Positions 1 through 8,459 of a stretch of DNA of 64,000 nt are shown piece by piece. The notes beneath the pieces are model-generated. The model made no database searches. It was not told where the DNA came from and worked only from the letters and a program-made list of their open reading frames with translations. Within the stretch, counting starts at the first letter, position 1. Every line of letters starts with the position of its first letter. The DNA comes from Frondihabitans australicus (GTDB taxonomy: Bacteria > Actinomycetota > Actinomycetes > Actinomycetales > Microbacteriaceae), in assembly GCF_003634555.1 (NCBI RefSeq), contig NZ_RBKS01000001.1, positions 2,294,001 to 2,358,000 of the forward strand. Reading direction: 5' to 3'. Position numbers and translations under genes: made by a program.

Positions 1-1157
1 GTGATGCGATCGTCGAGCGTCGTCGACACGGCGACGTAGTCGAAGATCGAGAGGTGCTGCACCAGCTCGCAGAGACCCACCCCGCCGGCGTGCGGGCACA
101 CCGGCACGCCGAACTTCTTCGCCATGAGGTAGACGGGGATGATCTCGTTGATGCTCGCGAGGCGCGCCGAGTCGATCTGGCAGAAGTCGATGGCCTCCGC
201 CTGCAGCAGCTGCTTGAAGAGCACGCGGTTCATGCCGTGCTCCCCCGTCGCGACGCGGATCGGCGCCACGGCCCGCCGGATCGCGGCGTGCCCGAGGACG
301 TCGTCGGGGCTCGTCGGCTCCTCGATCCAGTACGGCTCGAACTCGGCCAGGCGCGCCAGGTACTCGATGGCCTCCGGCACGTCCCAGACCTGGTTCGCGT
401 CGATGGCGATCCTGACCTCCGGGCCGACGACCTCGCGGGCGATGCGGAGGCGGCGCACGTCGTCGTCGACGTCGGCACCGACCTTGAGCTTCACGTAGTC
501 GTAGCCGTCGTCCATCGCCTCGTTCAGGAGGCGGCGCAGCTTGTCGTCGGAGTAGCCGAGCCACCCGGCGGACGTCGTGTAGCAGGGGTACCCGCCCTGG
601 CCTGCCAGGACGGCGATCCGATCGGCACGCCCGGGCTCTGTGGCGCGCAGCATCTCGACGGCCTCGTCGGCGGTGAGGACGTCGGAGAGATAGGTGAGGT
701 CGAGGGTGGCGACGAGCTCCTCGGCGGGCATGTCGGCCAGGAGGCGCCAGAGGGGCTTGCCGGCCCGCCGGGCGGCCATGTCCCAGACGGCGTTCATGAC
801 CGCGGCGAGCGCCAGGTGCTCGACGCCCTTGTCGGGGCCGAGCCAGCGCAGCTGCGTGTCGCCGGCGAGCCGCCGGTAGAAGCCGCCGATGTCGTCGAGC
901 ACCTCGTCGACGGCGAGCCCGACGAGGGGCAGCGCCCGCTGGCGGGCGGCCTCGACGCAGAGGTCGTTGCCTCGGCCGATGGTGAACGTGAAGCCGTGGC
1001 CGCGCAGCGGCCCGTCGGTCTCGAGGACGACGTAGGCGGCGGAGTAGTCGCCGTCCTTGTTCATCGCGTCGGAGCCGTCGGCCGAGAGCGAGGTGGGGAA
1101 CCTCACGTCGACGACACGGACTCCGGTGATCGTGGTCGGGGTGGTGTGTGTGCTCAT
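1..1157 (-). CDS. fucD: L-fuconate dehydratase, C-terminus cut by window edge
   Basis: This enolase-superfamily enzyme dehydrates L-fuconate to 2-keto-3-deoxy-L-fuconate in the non-phosphorylating L-fucose pathway. The 385 visible codons start with ATG at 1157. The N-terminus carries the family hallmarks [18 protein letters not shown] and [12 protein letters not shown]. The general base motif K-L-K is at residues 223-225, the first metal Asp is in IDANQVWD near residue 253, and the catalytic His is in [11 protein letters not shown] near residue 356. Roughly 50 C-terminal residues lie outside the window. The start overlaps the stop of the upstream aldo-keto reductase by ATGA, so the two are translationally coupled. 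The assignment is strong because the substrate-specific N-terminal motif is present, not just the generic enolase fold. Confidence 0.93.
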   Translation of the reverse strand, partial: MSTHTTPTTITGVRVVDVRFPTSLSADGSDAMNKDGDYSAAYVVLETDGPLRGHGFTFTIGRGNDLCVEAARQRALPLVGLAVDEVLDDIGGFYRRLAGDTQLRWLGPDKGVEHLALAAVMNAVWDMAARRAGKPLWRLLADMPAEELVATLDLTYLSDVLTADEAVEMLRATEPGRADRIAVLAGQGGYPCYTTSAGWLGYSDDKLRRLLNEAMDDGYDYVKLKVGADVDDDVRRLRIAREVVGPEVRIAIDANQVWDVPEAIEYLARLAEFEPYWIEEPTSPDDVLGHAAIRRAVAPIRVATGEHGMNRVLFKQLLQAEAIDFCQIDSARLASINEIIPVYLMAKKFGVPVCPHAGGVGLCELVQHLSIFDYVAVSTTLDDRI

Positions 1158-2149
1158 GATGATGCTCCGGGGAGGGCTTGATGATGGCGGGTCGAGGAGG
1201 GGACGAGGGCGAGTTCGTCGAGCTCCTGCCAGAAGGCGTCGGGGATCTGCGCGCGTGCTCGCTCGACCGCGTCGTGGACGTGCCGCGCCGTGCCGGCGCC
1301 GACGACGACCGAGGCGACGGCGTCGAACCCCAGCGGGTACTGCACGGCGGCGGCCGGGAGCGTCGTGCCGTGACGCTCGGCGACCCGGGCGATCTCGCGC
1401 GCCCTCTCGACGACGCCGTCGGCCGCCTTCGCGTAGTCGTAGTGGGAGTCGTCGGCGACCGTGGCGCTCGAGAGGATGCCGGAGTTGTAGACGCCGGCGG
1501 CGGCGATCCTGGCGCCTCGTCGTCTCGCCGCGGGGACGAGCTCTGCGAGCGCACTCTGATCGAGCAGAGTGAGGCGTCCGGCCACCAGCACGACGTCGAC
1601 GTCGAACGACTCGACGAATCGCGTGAGCATCGCGGCCTGGTTCATGCCGGCGCCGACGGCCCCGACGACCCCCTGCGCGCGGAGGTCGAGCAGAGTCTCG
1701 ATGCCCTCCGTCGAGGCGATCTCCCAGTGGTCGTCGGGATCGTGCAGGTAGACGATGTCGACACGATCGAGACCCAGTCTCGTGAGGCTGTCGTCGAGCG
1801 AGCGCAGGATCCCGTCGCGCGAGAAGTCCCACCGGCGGCGGGTCGAGGCGGGGACGACGAAGCCCTGGTCGTCCTGTGCGCCGGGCGCGAAGTCGGGATT
1901 CGGCTCGAGGACGCGCCCGACCTTGGTCGAGATCACGTACGCGTCGCGCTCGAGGCCTCGGAGCGCTCGGCCGAGGCGGCGCTCGGCCAGGCCGAGACCG
2001 TAGTGCGGGGCCGTGTCGAAAGAGCGGATGCCGGCCTCCCACGCGGCTTCGACCGCGGCCTCGGCCTCGGCGTCGGAGGACTCGACGTAGAGGTTGCCGA
2101 ACTGGGCGGTGCCGAGTCCGAGGCGCGACAGGATGGCGAGTGGGTCCAC
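1154..2149 (-). CDS. Aldo/keto reductase, probable L-fucose (D-threo-aldose) 1-dehydrogenase
   Basis: This is a 331-residue NAD(P)-dependent aldo-keto reductase of the D-threo-aldose 1-dehydrogenase/pyridoxal 4-dehydrogenase group, expected to oxidise L-fucose to the lactone. The AKR tetrad is visible as Asp45 and Tyr50 (FDTAPHYG), Lys76 (STKVGR) and His136 (YLHDPDD). A GTG at 2149 is taken as the start because it lies 5 bases after the SDR stop and begins the family's conserved [12 protein letters not shown] region. The open frame continues upstream only as antisense-like low-complexity sequence. It sits second in a three-gene operon (SDR, AKR, FucD) and overlaps fucD by 4 bases. The exact sugar substrate is inferred from context. 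Confidence 0.85.
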   Translation of the reverse strand: MDPLAILSRLGLGTAQFGNLYVESSDAEAEAAVEAAWEAGIRSFDTAPHYGLGLAERRLGRALRGLERDAYVISTKVGRVLEPNPDFAPGAQDDQGFVVPASTRRRWDFSRDGILRSLDDSLTRLGLDRVDIVYLHDPDDHWEIASTEGIETLLDLRAQGVVGAVGAGMNQAAMLTRFVESFDVDVVLVAGRLTLLDQSALAELVPAARRRGARIAAAGVYNSGILSSATVADDSHYDYAKAADGVVERAREIARVAERHGTTLPAAAVQYPLGFDAVASVVVGAGTARHVHDAVERARAQIPDAFWQELDELALVPSSTRHHQALPGASS

Positions 2150-2154
2150 GGTCG

Positions 2155-2898
2155 TCAGCTCTGGCGCAGGCGAAGGGCCTGCATGCCGCCGTCGACCGCG
2201 AGCTCGATGCCGGTCGTCGACGCGGCCGCGGGACTCAGCAGGTAGGCGACGGCCTCGGCGACCTCGGGCGCGGCCACGAGACGCCCGGTCGGCTGTCGCG
2301 CCGCGAGGGCAGCGCGCTCGGCGACCGGATCGCTCGCCGAGTCGAGCAGACGCTGCACCCAGGGGGTGTCGGCGGTCCCGGGGTTCACCGCGTTGACGCG
2401 GATGCCCTCGCGGAGGTGGTCGGCGGCCATGGCCCGGGTGAGGGCCGAGACCGCCCCCTTCGACGCGCTGTAGAGGGCTCGCTGGGGCAGCCCGGCGGTC
2501 GCTGCGATGCTCGACACGTTGACGATTGCTCCGCCACCGGCTCGGCGCAGGATCGGGATCGCCGCCCGCGACACGCGAACGGTGCCCAGCAGGTTGACGT
2601 CGAGCACCCGCAGCCACTCGTCGTCGTCGTTCGCCGTGACGTCGCCCTGCGCGCCGATGCCGGCGCAATTGACGACCGCGGTGAGGCCTCCGAGCAGCGT
2701 GTCCGCTTCGGCGACGGCCTTCTCGACGGCGACGGTGTCGATGATGTCGACCACGAGCGAGGGGGTGTCGCCGTCGAGCGGCGTGCGGTCGAAGACCACG
2801 ACCTTGCCGCCGCCCTCGACGATCCTCGCCGCGATGGCGGCCCCGATGCCGGAGGCTCCTCCGGTGACGATGGCGCGCACTCCCTCGAGCGCGCTCAT
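2155..2898 (-). CDS. SDR oxidoreductase, probable 2-keto-3-deoxy-L-fuconate 4-dehydrogenase
   Basis: This is a 247-residue classical short-chain dehydrogenase. It has a cofactor-binding TGGASGIG at 12-19, an NCAG motif at 77-80, and the catalytic residues Ser130, Tyr143 and Lys147 in YSASK. In this operon it would oxidise 2-keto-3-deoxy-L-fuconate to the 2,4-diketo acid. The hydrolase that then cleaves that product to pyruvate and lactate is not in the window and may lie to the left. No Shine-Dalgarno sequence directly precedes the ATG at 2898. Instead its ATG overlaps the stop (ATGA) of a 17-codon upstream ORF that has a good ribosome site. Substrate is inferred from neighbours; the SDR family call is certain. 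Confidence 0.85.
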   Translation of the reverse strand: MSALEGVRAIVTGGASGIGAAIAARIVEGGGKVVVFDRTPLDGDTPSLVVDIIDTVAVEKAVAEADTLLGGLTAVVNCAGIGAQGDVTANDDDEWLRVLDVNLLGTVRVSRAAIPILRRAGGGAIVNVSSIAATAGLPQRALYSASKGAVSALTRAMAADHLREGIRVNAVNPGTADTPWVQRLLDSASDPVAERAALAARQPTGRLVAAPEVAEAVAYLLSPAAASTTGIELAVDGGMQALRLRQS

Positions 2899-2948
2899 GC
2901 GCCGACCCGGATCTCGTGGCGCTCTGCGCGGGGACGTGCTCGTCGCAT
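2895..2948 (-). CDS. 17-residue arginine-rich leader ORF coupled to the SDR gene
   Basis: A small ORF (ATG at 2948, TGA at 2895-2897) encodes [17 protein letters not shown]. It follows a purine-rich GAGGAAGAGGAAG stretch that places GAGG 5 bases before its ATG. Its stop overlaps the start of the SDR gene as ATGA, and the SDR gene has no ribosome site of its own. It lies inside the 5' leader that would begin near 2984, downstream of a TAGGAT -10 box. The likely role is translational coupling; whether the peptide itself acts is unknown. Six of 17 residues are Arg. Confidence 0.5.
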   Translation of the reverse strand: MRRARPRAERHEIRVGA

Positions 2949-2990
2949 GGCTTCCTCTTCCTCGAGTTCGCGATCAAGGAAAGCCTATTC

Positions 2991-2996
2991 ATCCTA
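2991..2996 (-). promoter_or_regulatory. -10 box of the fucose oxidation operon
   Basis: TAGGAT on the minus strand fits the actinobacterial TANNNT -10 pattern. Transcription would start near 2984, giving an 86-base leader that contains the 17-codon ORF. A second TAGGAT faces the other way at 3055-3060, so the 169-base spacer is a divergent promoter pair. Confidence 0.5.
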
Positions 2997-3054
2997 CCTT
3001 TATGCCGTCAACCGCACCCGCATCGAGGACGACGCCGGAATACTCCGTCACAGA

Positions 3055-3060
3055 TAGGAT
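3055..3060 (+). promoter_or_regulatory. -10 box of the lactonase gene
   Basis: TAGGAT on the plus strand mirrors the minus-strand box at 2991-2996. The predicted start of transcription is about 3067. It is followed by the ribosome site GAAGGAG at 3073-3079 and the GTG start at 3085. Confidence 0.5.
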
Positions 3061-3084
3061 GTGTGAGTGCACGAAGGAGTGACC

Positions 3085-3927
3085 GTGACCCCCCTGACCG
3101 ACACGCACGTGCACGTGTGGGATCCCGCGCGCCTCCACTACCCGTGGCTCGGCGACGCCGCGGCGCCTCGCCTGCCCGCCGATCTGCCGTCGGGCGCCGA
3201 CCGCCTGGTCTTCGTGCAGGCCGACTGCCTCGACGGCGAGGGGCTCGACGAGGCGCGCTGGGTGGCCGGTCTCGACTGGCCGGCGCCGACGTCGATCGTG
3301 GCCTTCGCCCCGGTCGAACGCGGGGACGCGGTGCAGCCCTGGCTCGACGAGCTGGGCGACGTGCCCGGCGTGGTCGGCATCCGGCGACTCCTGCAGGCCG
3401 ACCCCGACGACCTCATCTCGTCACCCCTCCTGCTCGCGGGGCTGGAGCGCGTCGCCCGCGGAGGGCTCGCCTTCGACCTGGGCGTCGTCTGGCATCAGGT
3501 GGCTCTGGTCGCCGCCGCCTTCCGTGATGTCGCGGGGCTGCGACTCGTGCTCGACCATCTCGGCAAGCCCCCGCTGCGATCAGGCATCGACAGCGACGAG
3601 GGCCGGGCCTGGCTGCGCGGGCTCGAGGCCCTCCTCGCCCTGGACGACGTGACGGTCAAGCTCTCCGGGCTCGCCGCCGAGTCCGACCGCTCGCGCCCGC
3701 TGGGTCCTCAGGCCGCGCCCTTCCTCCGGGCCGCGGCCGACTTGGCCGGCGCCGATCGCCTGATCCTGGGCAGTGACTGGCCGGTCTCACCTCAGACGTC
3801 CGACGACTACACCGACTGGTTCTGGATCGTCCGCGACGCGATCGGGGTCGACGACGCCACCTGGCAGCGGATCGCGACGGCCAACGCCGCGCGGGTCTAC
3901 CCGGCCGCCCCCGGCGACGACCTCTAG
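3085..3927 (+). CDS. Amidohydrolase-2 family lactonase, probable L-fuconolactonase
   Basis: This is a 280-residue TIM-barrel amidohydrolase_2 protein. It opens with the metal motif HVHVWDP (His8, His10) and closes with LGSDWP, the pattern of L-fucono- and rhamnono-lactonases. It would hydrolyse L-fuconolactone made by the AKR to L-fuconate for FucD. The GTG at 3085 is chosen over the GTG at 3067 because GAAGGAG lies 5 bases upstream of it. It is transcribed divergently from the SDR-AKR-FucD operon. Its stop codon interlocks with the stop of the convergent GntR gene in one CTAG, so the two transcripts must overlap. Confidence 0.87.
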   Translation: MTPLTDTHVHVWDPARLHYPWLGDAAAPRLPADLPSGADRLVFVQADCLDGEGLDEARWVAGLDWPAPTSIVAFAPVERGDAVQPWLDELGDVPGVVGIRRLLQADPDDLISSPLLLAGLERVARGGLAFDLGVVWHQVALVAAAFRDVAGLRLVLDHLGKPPLRSGIDSDEGRAWLRGLEALLALDDVTVKLSGLAAESDRSRPLGPQAAPFLRAAADLAGADRLILGSDWPVSPQTSDDYTDWFWIVRDAIGVDDATWQRIATANAARVYPAAPGDDL

Positions 3928-4631
3928 GCGACCGGCAGGGTCGCAGGATCCAGCGGACCGTCACCGCGCCCCTGCAGCCACCGCTCGACCCCCTGCACGT
4001 GCGACGCCACGAGCGACGACACCAGCTGCGGGTCGCGCGCCTCGAGCGCGTCGAGGATCCGCCGATGCTCGTCGAGGGTGCGCCGGACGGAGCCGCCCTC
4101 GCTGAGACCGCGCCAGATCCTGGCCCGCACGGTACGGCTGTTGAGCGCGTCGAGGAGGCCCGAGAGGTAGGCGTTGCCCGAGGCTCTCGCGATCCGCTGG
4201 TGGAACTCGATGTCGTGCGCGACGAGGTCTTCGACGCCCGTGTCGTCGTCGGACTCGGAGAGCATCGCGCGCAGCTCGGCGAGGTCGTCGTCGGTGAGCT
4301 TCGCGGAGGCGAGGGCGGCCGCGGCGGGCTCGAGGATGCGCCGCACGGCGAACATCTCGACCAGCGACCGTCCGTCGTGCATGTCGGCGACGAACGCCAC
4401 GGCCTCGAGCAGGAGTGCCGGCTCGAGACTGGTGACATAGGTGCCGTCGCCCCGCCGGACGTCGAGGACGCGCACGAGTTCGAGAGCCTTGACCGCTTCA
4501 CGGAGGCTGTTGCGCGAGAGGCCGAGAGCCTCGCTCAGCTCTTTCTCGGGCGGTAGCCGCTGGCCGGGCTTCAGCTCGCCCGACACGATCATCTGCTGGA
4601 TCCTGATGATCGCGTCGTCGGTGAGGGCCAC
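3924..4631 (-). CDS. GntR family regulator (FadR subfamily), likely fucose regulator
   Basis: This is a 235-residue transcription factor. The N-terminal winged helix includes LPPEKELSEALGLSRNSLREAVKALE (about residues 26-51), followed by an all-helical FCD ligand domain with the usual metal-site residues in HDIEFHQRIA and SHVQG. The GTG start at 4631 has AGGAG 7 bases upstream. A TAGGCT -10 box at 4694-4689 gives a leader of about 50 bases. Position beside the lactonase suggests control of the fucose genes by a pathway acid, but I could not identify a clear palindromic operator in 2949-3054. Confidence 0.85.
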   Translation of the reverse strand: MALTDDAIIRIQQMIVSGELKPGQRLPPEKELSEALGLSRNSLREAVKALELVRVLDVRRGDGTYVTSLEPALLLEAVAFVADMHDGRSLVEMFAVRRILEPAAAALASAKLTDDDLAELRAMLSESDDDTGVEDLVAHDIEFHQRIARASGNAYLSGLLDALNSRTVRARIWRGLSEGGSVRRTLDEHRRILDALEARDPQLVSSLVASHVQGVERWLQGRGDGPLDPATLPVA

Positions 4632-4774
4632 GTCGTGCTCCTGTTCTCGGGTGCGCCCGCGCCCTCTCGGCGAGCGCCGCGCGACCTCAGCCTAGGCGTC
4701 GGGTGGGCCGGTTCAGGTGCTCGGCCGTCGTGGGATCCTCGCGGCCATGTCGGCATTGCACTTGCTTGTCGCCG

Positions 4775-4834
4775 TGTATACATTGGGTCGAGATGGACCG
4801 CGAATCCGGCGGTTCAACGACTTCTGTGCATACA
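4775..4834. promoter_or_regulatory. Two near-palindromic boxes upstream of the prp GntR gene
   Basis: TGTATACA, a perfect 8-base palindrome, is at 4775-4782 and the close variant TGCATACA is at 4827-4834, 52 bases apart (about five helical turns). The first overlaps a possible -10 box TACATT (4779-4784). The second lies 10 bases before the ATG of the GntR gene. This arrangement suggests autoregulation of the gntR-prpD-prpB operon. Confidence 0.5.
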
Positions 4835-4844
4835 TCGGGGTGAC

Positions 4845-5519
4845 ATGAGAGCCAGCGACAGCGCCTACGAGCGCCTCCGACACGAGATCGTCGACTGGCG
4901 ACTCGAACCGGGCACGGTTCTCGCCGAGGTCGAGCTGTCGCAGCGCCTGGGCCTCTCCCGCACCCCCGTCCGCGAGGCGCTCTCGCGGCTGACCGCCGAC
5001 GGTCTGGCGCAGCCGACCGGCGGGCGCGGGCTGATCGTGAGCCCGGTGTCGGTCGACGACGTCCGCGACCTGTTCGAGCTCCGCACCGCGCTCGAGCGCC
5101 AGGCGGCTCAGCACGCCGCCCGGCATCGCCGGGTGGACGACTTCGCCGTCGTCCGCGAGGCCCTCGAGCGCACTCCGGCTCTCCTCGCCCGCGGCGACTC
5201 GGGCGTGCCCGAGTACTTCGACACCGTGGCGCTCTTCGATGCCGCCATCGACCGGGCCGTGAGCAACGCGTACCTCCGCTCGGCGCTCGCCGGCGTCCGC
5301 ACTCACGCCGCCCGCGTCCGCCGCCTCTCGCACGACGACCCGCGGCGGCTCCTCGACGCCGCGAAAGAGCACCTCCTGATCGTCGACGCGATCGTCGACG
5401 GCGATGCGGCGCTCGCCGCCGACGCGACGAGCGTGCACCTCGCGGCCAGCCTCCGCTGGATCCTGTCGTCCCTGTCTTCCGCCCCCACTCCTCTCCTTCC
5501 GACGAACGGCCGACCATGA
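4845..5519 (+). CDS. GntR family regulator (FCD type) of the prp operon
   Basis: This is a 224-residue FadR-subfamily regulator. The N-terminal winged helix includes [19 protein letters not shown] (about residues 27-45) and an FCD domain follows. The ATG at 4845 is chosen because the frame upstream (from 4635) lacks protein-like sequence and covers the promoter boxes. The stop overlaps the start of prpD as ATGA, so regulator and enzyme are co-translated. That linkage and the two boxes upstream point to local autoregulation, probably by a propionate-derived ligand such as 2-methylcitrate (inference). Confidence 0.87.
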   Translation: MRASDSAYERLRHEIVDWRLEPGTVLAEVELSQRLGLSRTPVREALSRLTADGLAQPTGGRGLIVSPVSVDDVRDLFELRTALERQAAQHAARHRRVDDFAVVREALERTPALLARGDSGVPEYFDTVALFDAAIDRAVSNAYLRSALAGVRTHAARVRRLSHDDPRRLLDAAKEHLLIVDAIVDGDAALAADATSVHLAASLRWILSSLSSAPTPLLPTNGRP

Positions 5520-7066
5520 ACCTCCACGAAGTCCGAGTCCACCCGAGCAGCGACGCTCTCCCCCGTACCGAGCAGCTGGCCTGGCGCCTCGCCGAGCTGG
5601 CCGCCGACCCGGTCGCCGTCGACGCCGACGTCACCGAGATGGTGATCAACCGCGTCATCGACAACGCCGCCGTCGCCGCGGCGTCGCTCACCCGGGCCAG
5701 CGCGGTCGCCGCGCGGGGCCAGGCCGAGGCGCACCCCTTCGTGCCGCGCACTCGAGAGAACGAGTGCGCAGGAGCAGGCACCCGCCGCGGCTCCACCGTC
5801 GTCGGCCTCCCCGAGCCCGCCCGCGTGAGCCCCGAGTGGGCCGCGTGGGCGAACGGCGTCGCGGTGCGCGAGCTCGACTACCACGACACGTTCCTCGCGG
5901 CCGAATACTCTCACCCCGGAGACAACATCCCGCCGATCCTGGCCGCAGCGCAGCACGTCGGCGCGACGGGCGAGGCGCTGGTCCGCGGCATCGCCACCGG
6001 CTACGAGATCCAGATCGACCTCGCGAAGGCGATCAGCCTGCACGCGCACAAGATCGACCACGTCGCGCACCTCGGGCCCAGCGCGGCCGCCGGCATCGGA
6101 GCGATGCTCGGCCTCACACCGGAGACGATCTTCCAGGCCATCGGGCAGGCGCTGCACACGACGACCGCGACGAGGCAGTCCCGCAAGGGCGAGATCTCGT
6201 CGTGGAAGGCGTTCGCCCCAGCCCTCGCCGGGAAGGTCGCCGTCGAGGCGATCGACCGGGCGATGCGCGGGCAGACCAGCCCGACGCCGATCTATGAGGG
6301 CGAGGACGGCGTGATCGCCTGGCTGCTCGATGGCCCCGACGCCCGCTACGAGGTGCCGCTGCCCGGCCGGGGCGAGTCGAAGCGGGCGATCCTCGACAGC
6401 TTCACCAAGGAGCACTCGGCCGAGTACCAGGCGCAGGCCTGGATCGACCTCGCCCGGCGCCTCGGCGCCTCGCGGCCGGAGCTTCGCGATCCTGCGGCCG
6501 TCGACCGCGTGGTGCTGCACACCTCGCACCACACGCACTACGTGATCGGCTCGGGGGCGAACGACCCGCAGAAGTACGACCCCGAAGCGTCGCGCGAGAC
6601 GCTCGACCACTCGATCCCCTACATCTTCACCGTCGCCCTGCAGGACGGCGCCTGGGACCACGAGGCCTCCTACGCCCCCGAGCGCGCGGGCCGGGCCGAC
6701 ACCGTCGAGCTGTGGAAGAAGGTGACCACGGCCGAAGACCCGGAGTGGACCCGCCGCTACCACTCGCTCGACCCCGCCGAGAAGGCGTTCGGCGGCCGCG
6801 TCGAGATCGACCTCGTCGACGGGTCGCGGGTCGTGGACGAGATCGCCGTCGCCGACGCGCACCCCCTGGGGGCCAGGCCGTTCACGCGCCCCGACTACGT
6901 CGCGAAGTTCCGGCGGTTGGCGGCTCCTGCGCTCGATGCCGTCGAGATCGAGAGGTTCCTCGACGTGGCCTCGCGCCTGCCGCAGCTCACCGCCGACGAG
7001 CTCGGCGGCCTCACCATCACGGCGAAGCCCGGCGTGCTGCCGGTCGCCCCGGAAGGACTCTTCTGA
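5516..7066 (+). CDS. prpD: MmgE/PrpD family 2-methylcitrate dehydratase
   Basis: This is a 516-residue PrpD-family protein of full length, which dehydrates 2-methylcitrate to 2-methyl-cis-aconitate in propionate catabolism. The family signatures [20 protein letters not shown] (about residues 119-138) and [12 protein letters not shown] are clear, as is [13 protein letters not shown]. An unusual short insert rich in charged and Gly/Ala residues (residues 75-95, [14 protein letters not shown]) contains the recurrent GCAGGAGC octamer. The gene is coupled to the regulator upstream (ATGA) and to prpB downstream (TGATG). A PrpD homologue acting on another substrate is possible, but the neighbouring prpB makes the methylcitrate role likely. 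Confidence 0.92.
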   Translation: MNLHEVRVHPSSDALPRTEQLAWRLAELAADPVAVDADVTEMVINRVIDNAAVAAASLTRASAVAARGQAEAHPFVPRTRENECAGAGTRRGSTVVGLPEPARVSPEWAAWANGVAVRELDYHDTFLAAEYSHPGDNIPPILAAAQHVGATGEALVRGIATGYEIQIDLAKAISLHAHKIDHVAHLGPSAAAGIGAMLGLTPETIFQAIGQALHTTTATRQSRKGEISSWKAFAPALAGKVAVEAIDRAMRGQTSPTPIYEGEDGVIAWLLDGPDARYEVPLPGRGESKRAILDSFTKEHSAEYQAQAWIDLARRLGASRPELRDPAAVDRVVLHTSHHTHYVIGSGANDPQKYDPEASRETLDHSIPYIFTVALQDGAWDHEASYAPERAGRADTVELWKKVTTAEDPEWTRRYHSLDPAEKAFGGRVEIDLVDGSRVVDEIAVADAHPLGARPFTRPDYVAKFRRLAAPALDAVEIERFLDVASRLPQLTADELGGLTITAKPGVLPVAPEGLF

Positions 7067-7959
7067 TGCTGTACTCGACCGTCGCCCCCGCCGCCAAGCG
7101 CGCCGCCTTCCGTGAGGCCCTCGCCGGCCCCCGCATGCTGCGGATGCCCGGCGCCTTCAACCCCCTGTCGGCCCGCCTGATCCAGGAGAAGGGCTTCGAC
7201 GGCGTCTACATCTCGGGCGCCGTCATCGCCGCCGACCTGGGCCTGCCCGACATCGGCCTCACCACCCTCACCGAGGTCGCCGGGCGCGCTCAGCAGATCT
7301 CGCGGATCACGGACCTGCCGACCCTCGTCGACGCCGACACCGGCTTCGGCGAGCCGATGAACGTCGCCCGCACCGTGCAGACCCTGGAAGACGCAGGAGT
7401 CGCCGGCCTCCACATCGAGGACCAGGTCAACCCGAAGCGCTGCGGCCACCTCGACGGCAAGTCGGTCGTCGACGCCGACACCGCGATCAAGCGGATCCGC
7501 GCCGCCGTCGACGCCCGCCGGGACCCGAACCTCGTGATCATGGCCCGCACCGACGTCCGCGCCATCGACGGGCTCGCCGCCGCGGCCGATCGCGCGAAGC
7601 AGCTGGTCGATGCAGGAGCCGACGCGGTCTTCCCCGAGGCGATGGCCACCCTCGACGAGTTCGCGGCGATCCGGAGGGCCGTCGACGTGCCGATCCTGGC
7701 CAACATGACCGAGTTCGGCAAGAGCGAGCTGTTCACCTGGGAGCAGCTCGAATCCGTCGGCATCGACCTCGTCATCCACCCCGTCAGCCTGCTCAGGATC
7801 GCGATGGGCGCGGCCGAGCGCGGCCTCGACGCCCTGCAGTCCACCGGCTCGCTCCGGGGCGAGGTCGCCGGCATGCAGACCCGCGCCCGCCTCTACGAGC
7901 TGCTCGACTACGAGGCCTACAACACCTTCGACACCTCGCTCTACAACTTCAGCCTCTGA
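7066..7959 (+). CDS. prpB: Methylisocitrate lyase
   Basis: This is a 297-residue isocitrate lyase/PEP mutase superfamily enzyme, which cleaves 2-methylisocitrate to pyruvate and succinate. The catalytic Cys126 is in KRCGHLDGK. The Mg-binding Asp residues are in LVDADTGFG (89-91), and HIEDQ is at 116-120. The ATG at 7066 overlaps the prpD stop by one base and has GGAAGGA upstream. The open frame extends much further upstream only as a shadow of prpD. This is the last gene of the operon. Methylcitrate synthase (prpC), often adjacent in actinobacteria, is not here and must be encoded elsewhere if the cycle is complete. Confidence 0.93.
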   Translation: MLYSTVAPAAKRAAFREALAGPRMLRMPGAFNPLSARLIQEKGFDGVYISGAVIAADLGLPDIGLTTLTEVAGRAQQISRITDLPTLVDADTGFGEPMNVARTVQTLEDAGVAGLHIEDQVNPKRCGHLDGKSVVDADTAIKRIRAAVDARRDPNLVIMARTDVRAIDGLAAAADRAKQLVDAGADAVFPEAMATLDEFAAIRRAVDVPILANMTEFGKSELFTWEQLESVGIDLVIHPVSLLRIAMGAAERGLDALQSTGSLRGEVAGMQTRARLYELLDYEAYNTFDTSLYNFSL

Positions 7960-7998
7960 GGCGAGGCCGCGCCGCGGCGACGGCCGCTGCGTGGTCGG

Positions 7999-8211
7999 CT
8001 AGCGCTGCTCGCGCTTGGCGGCGCGGAGCTTCCGGAGCCGCTGGTACCAGCCCTCGGTCGCGATCGCCTGCCCGACGTTGTCGTGGCCCGCGATCAGCCC
8101 CGCGGCCAGGCCCTGGAACGTCGCGCCGCACTCCTCGCAGAGCGTCCGCGTCGGAGTCCGCACCGGCGTGCCGGTGATTGCGCGGCCGCACGAGTCGCAC
8201 TTCTGGCCCAT
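7999..8211 (-). CDS. Small zinc-ribbon protein, function unknown
   Basis: This is a 70-residue protein with two Cys pairs, CDSCGRAI near the N-terminus and CEECGATF about 20 residues later, the spacing of a zinc ribbon. A short basic C-terminal tail (RLRKLRAAKREQR) could contact nucleic acid. The ATG at 8211 is preceded by an AAGGGGGA ribosome site. It is transcribed alone, opposite to prpB. I do not recognise a named family, and no function is proposed beyond metal binding. Confidence 0.65.
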   Translation of the reverse strand: MGQKCDSCGRAITGTPVRTPTRTLCEECGATFQGLAAGLIAGHDNVGQAIATEGWYQRLRKLRAAKREQR

Positions 8212-8459
8212 GGGTCCCCCTTCGTCGCCAGGGCATCGTCTCACGCGACGATGCGGCCCCGAGCGACCAGCTCGTCGCGACTGTCGCCTTCTGTCGTCAG
8301 GTTGCCTTCGGCGACGACATCGAGGGCCTCGGTCAGTCGAACCGCGGCGCTGTCCGCGACGGGAGGAGTCATCCTCCGAGATGAGCGACGCACACCGACC
8401 GGGCGACAAAGCCTCCATCGTCGTGTACGTGTTTCGCAGCTGACGACGGGTGGCCGACG
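8212..8459. other. Spacer between MFS gene and zinc-ribbon gene
   Basis: This 248-base spacer contains one small hairpin, GGAGGA-GTCA-TCCTCC at 8362-8377, possibly a terminator for the MFS transcript, and the upstream region of the zinc-ribbon gene. I see no convincing gene. Confidence 0.35.

Noticed and set aside
54-1181. Long plus-strand frame opposite the fuconate dehydratase
   Set aside because: The minus strand encodes an unmistakable FucD with all catalytic motifs; the plus frame is low-complexity shadow sequence.
8381-8443. A 20-codon ORF (MSDAHRPGDKASIVVYVFRS) in the spacer after the MFS gene
   Set aside because: The nearby purine run is part of a GGAGGA/TCCTCC hairpin, there is no promoter at the usual spacing, and nothing supports translation.
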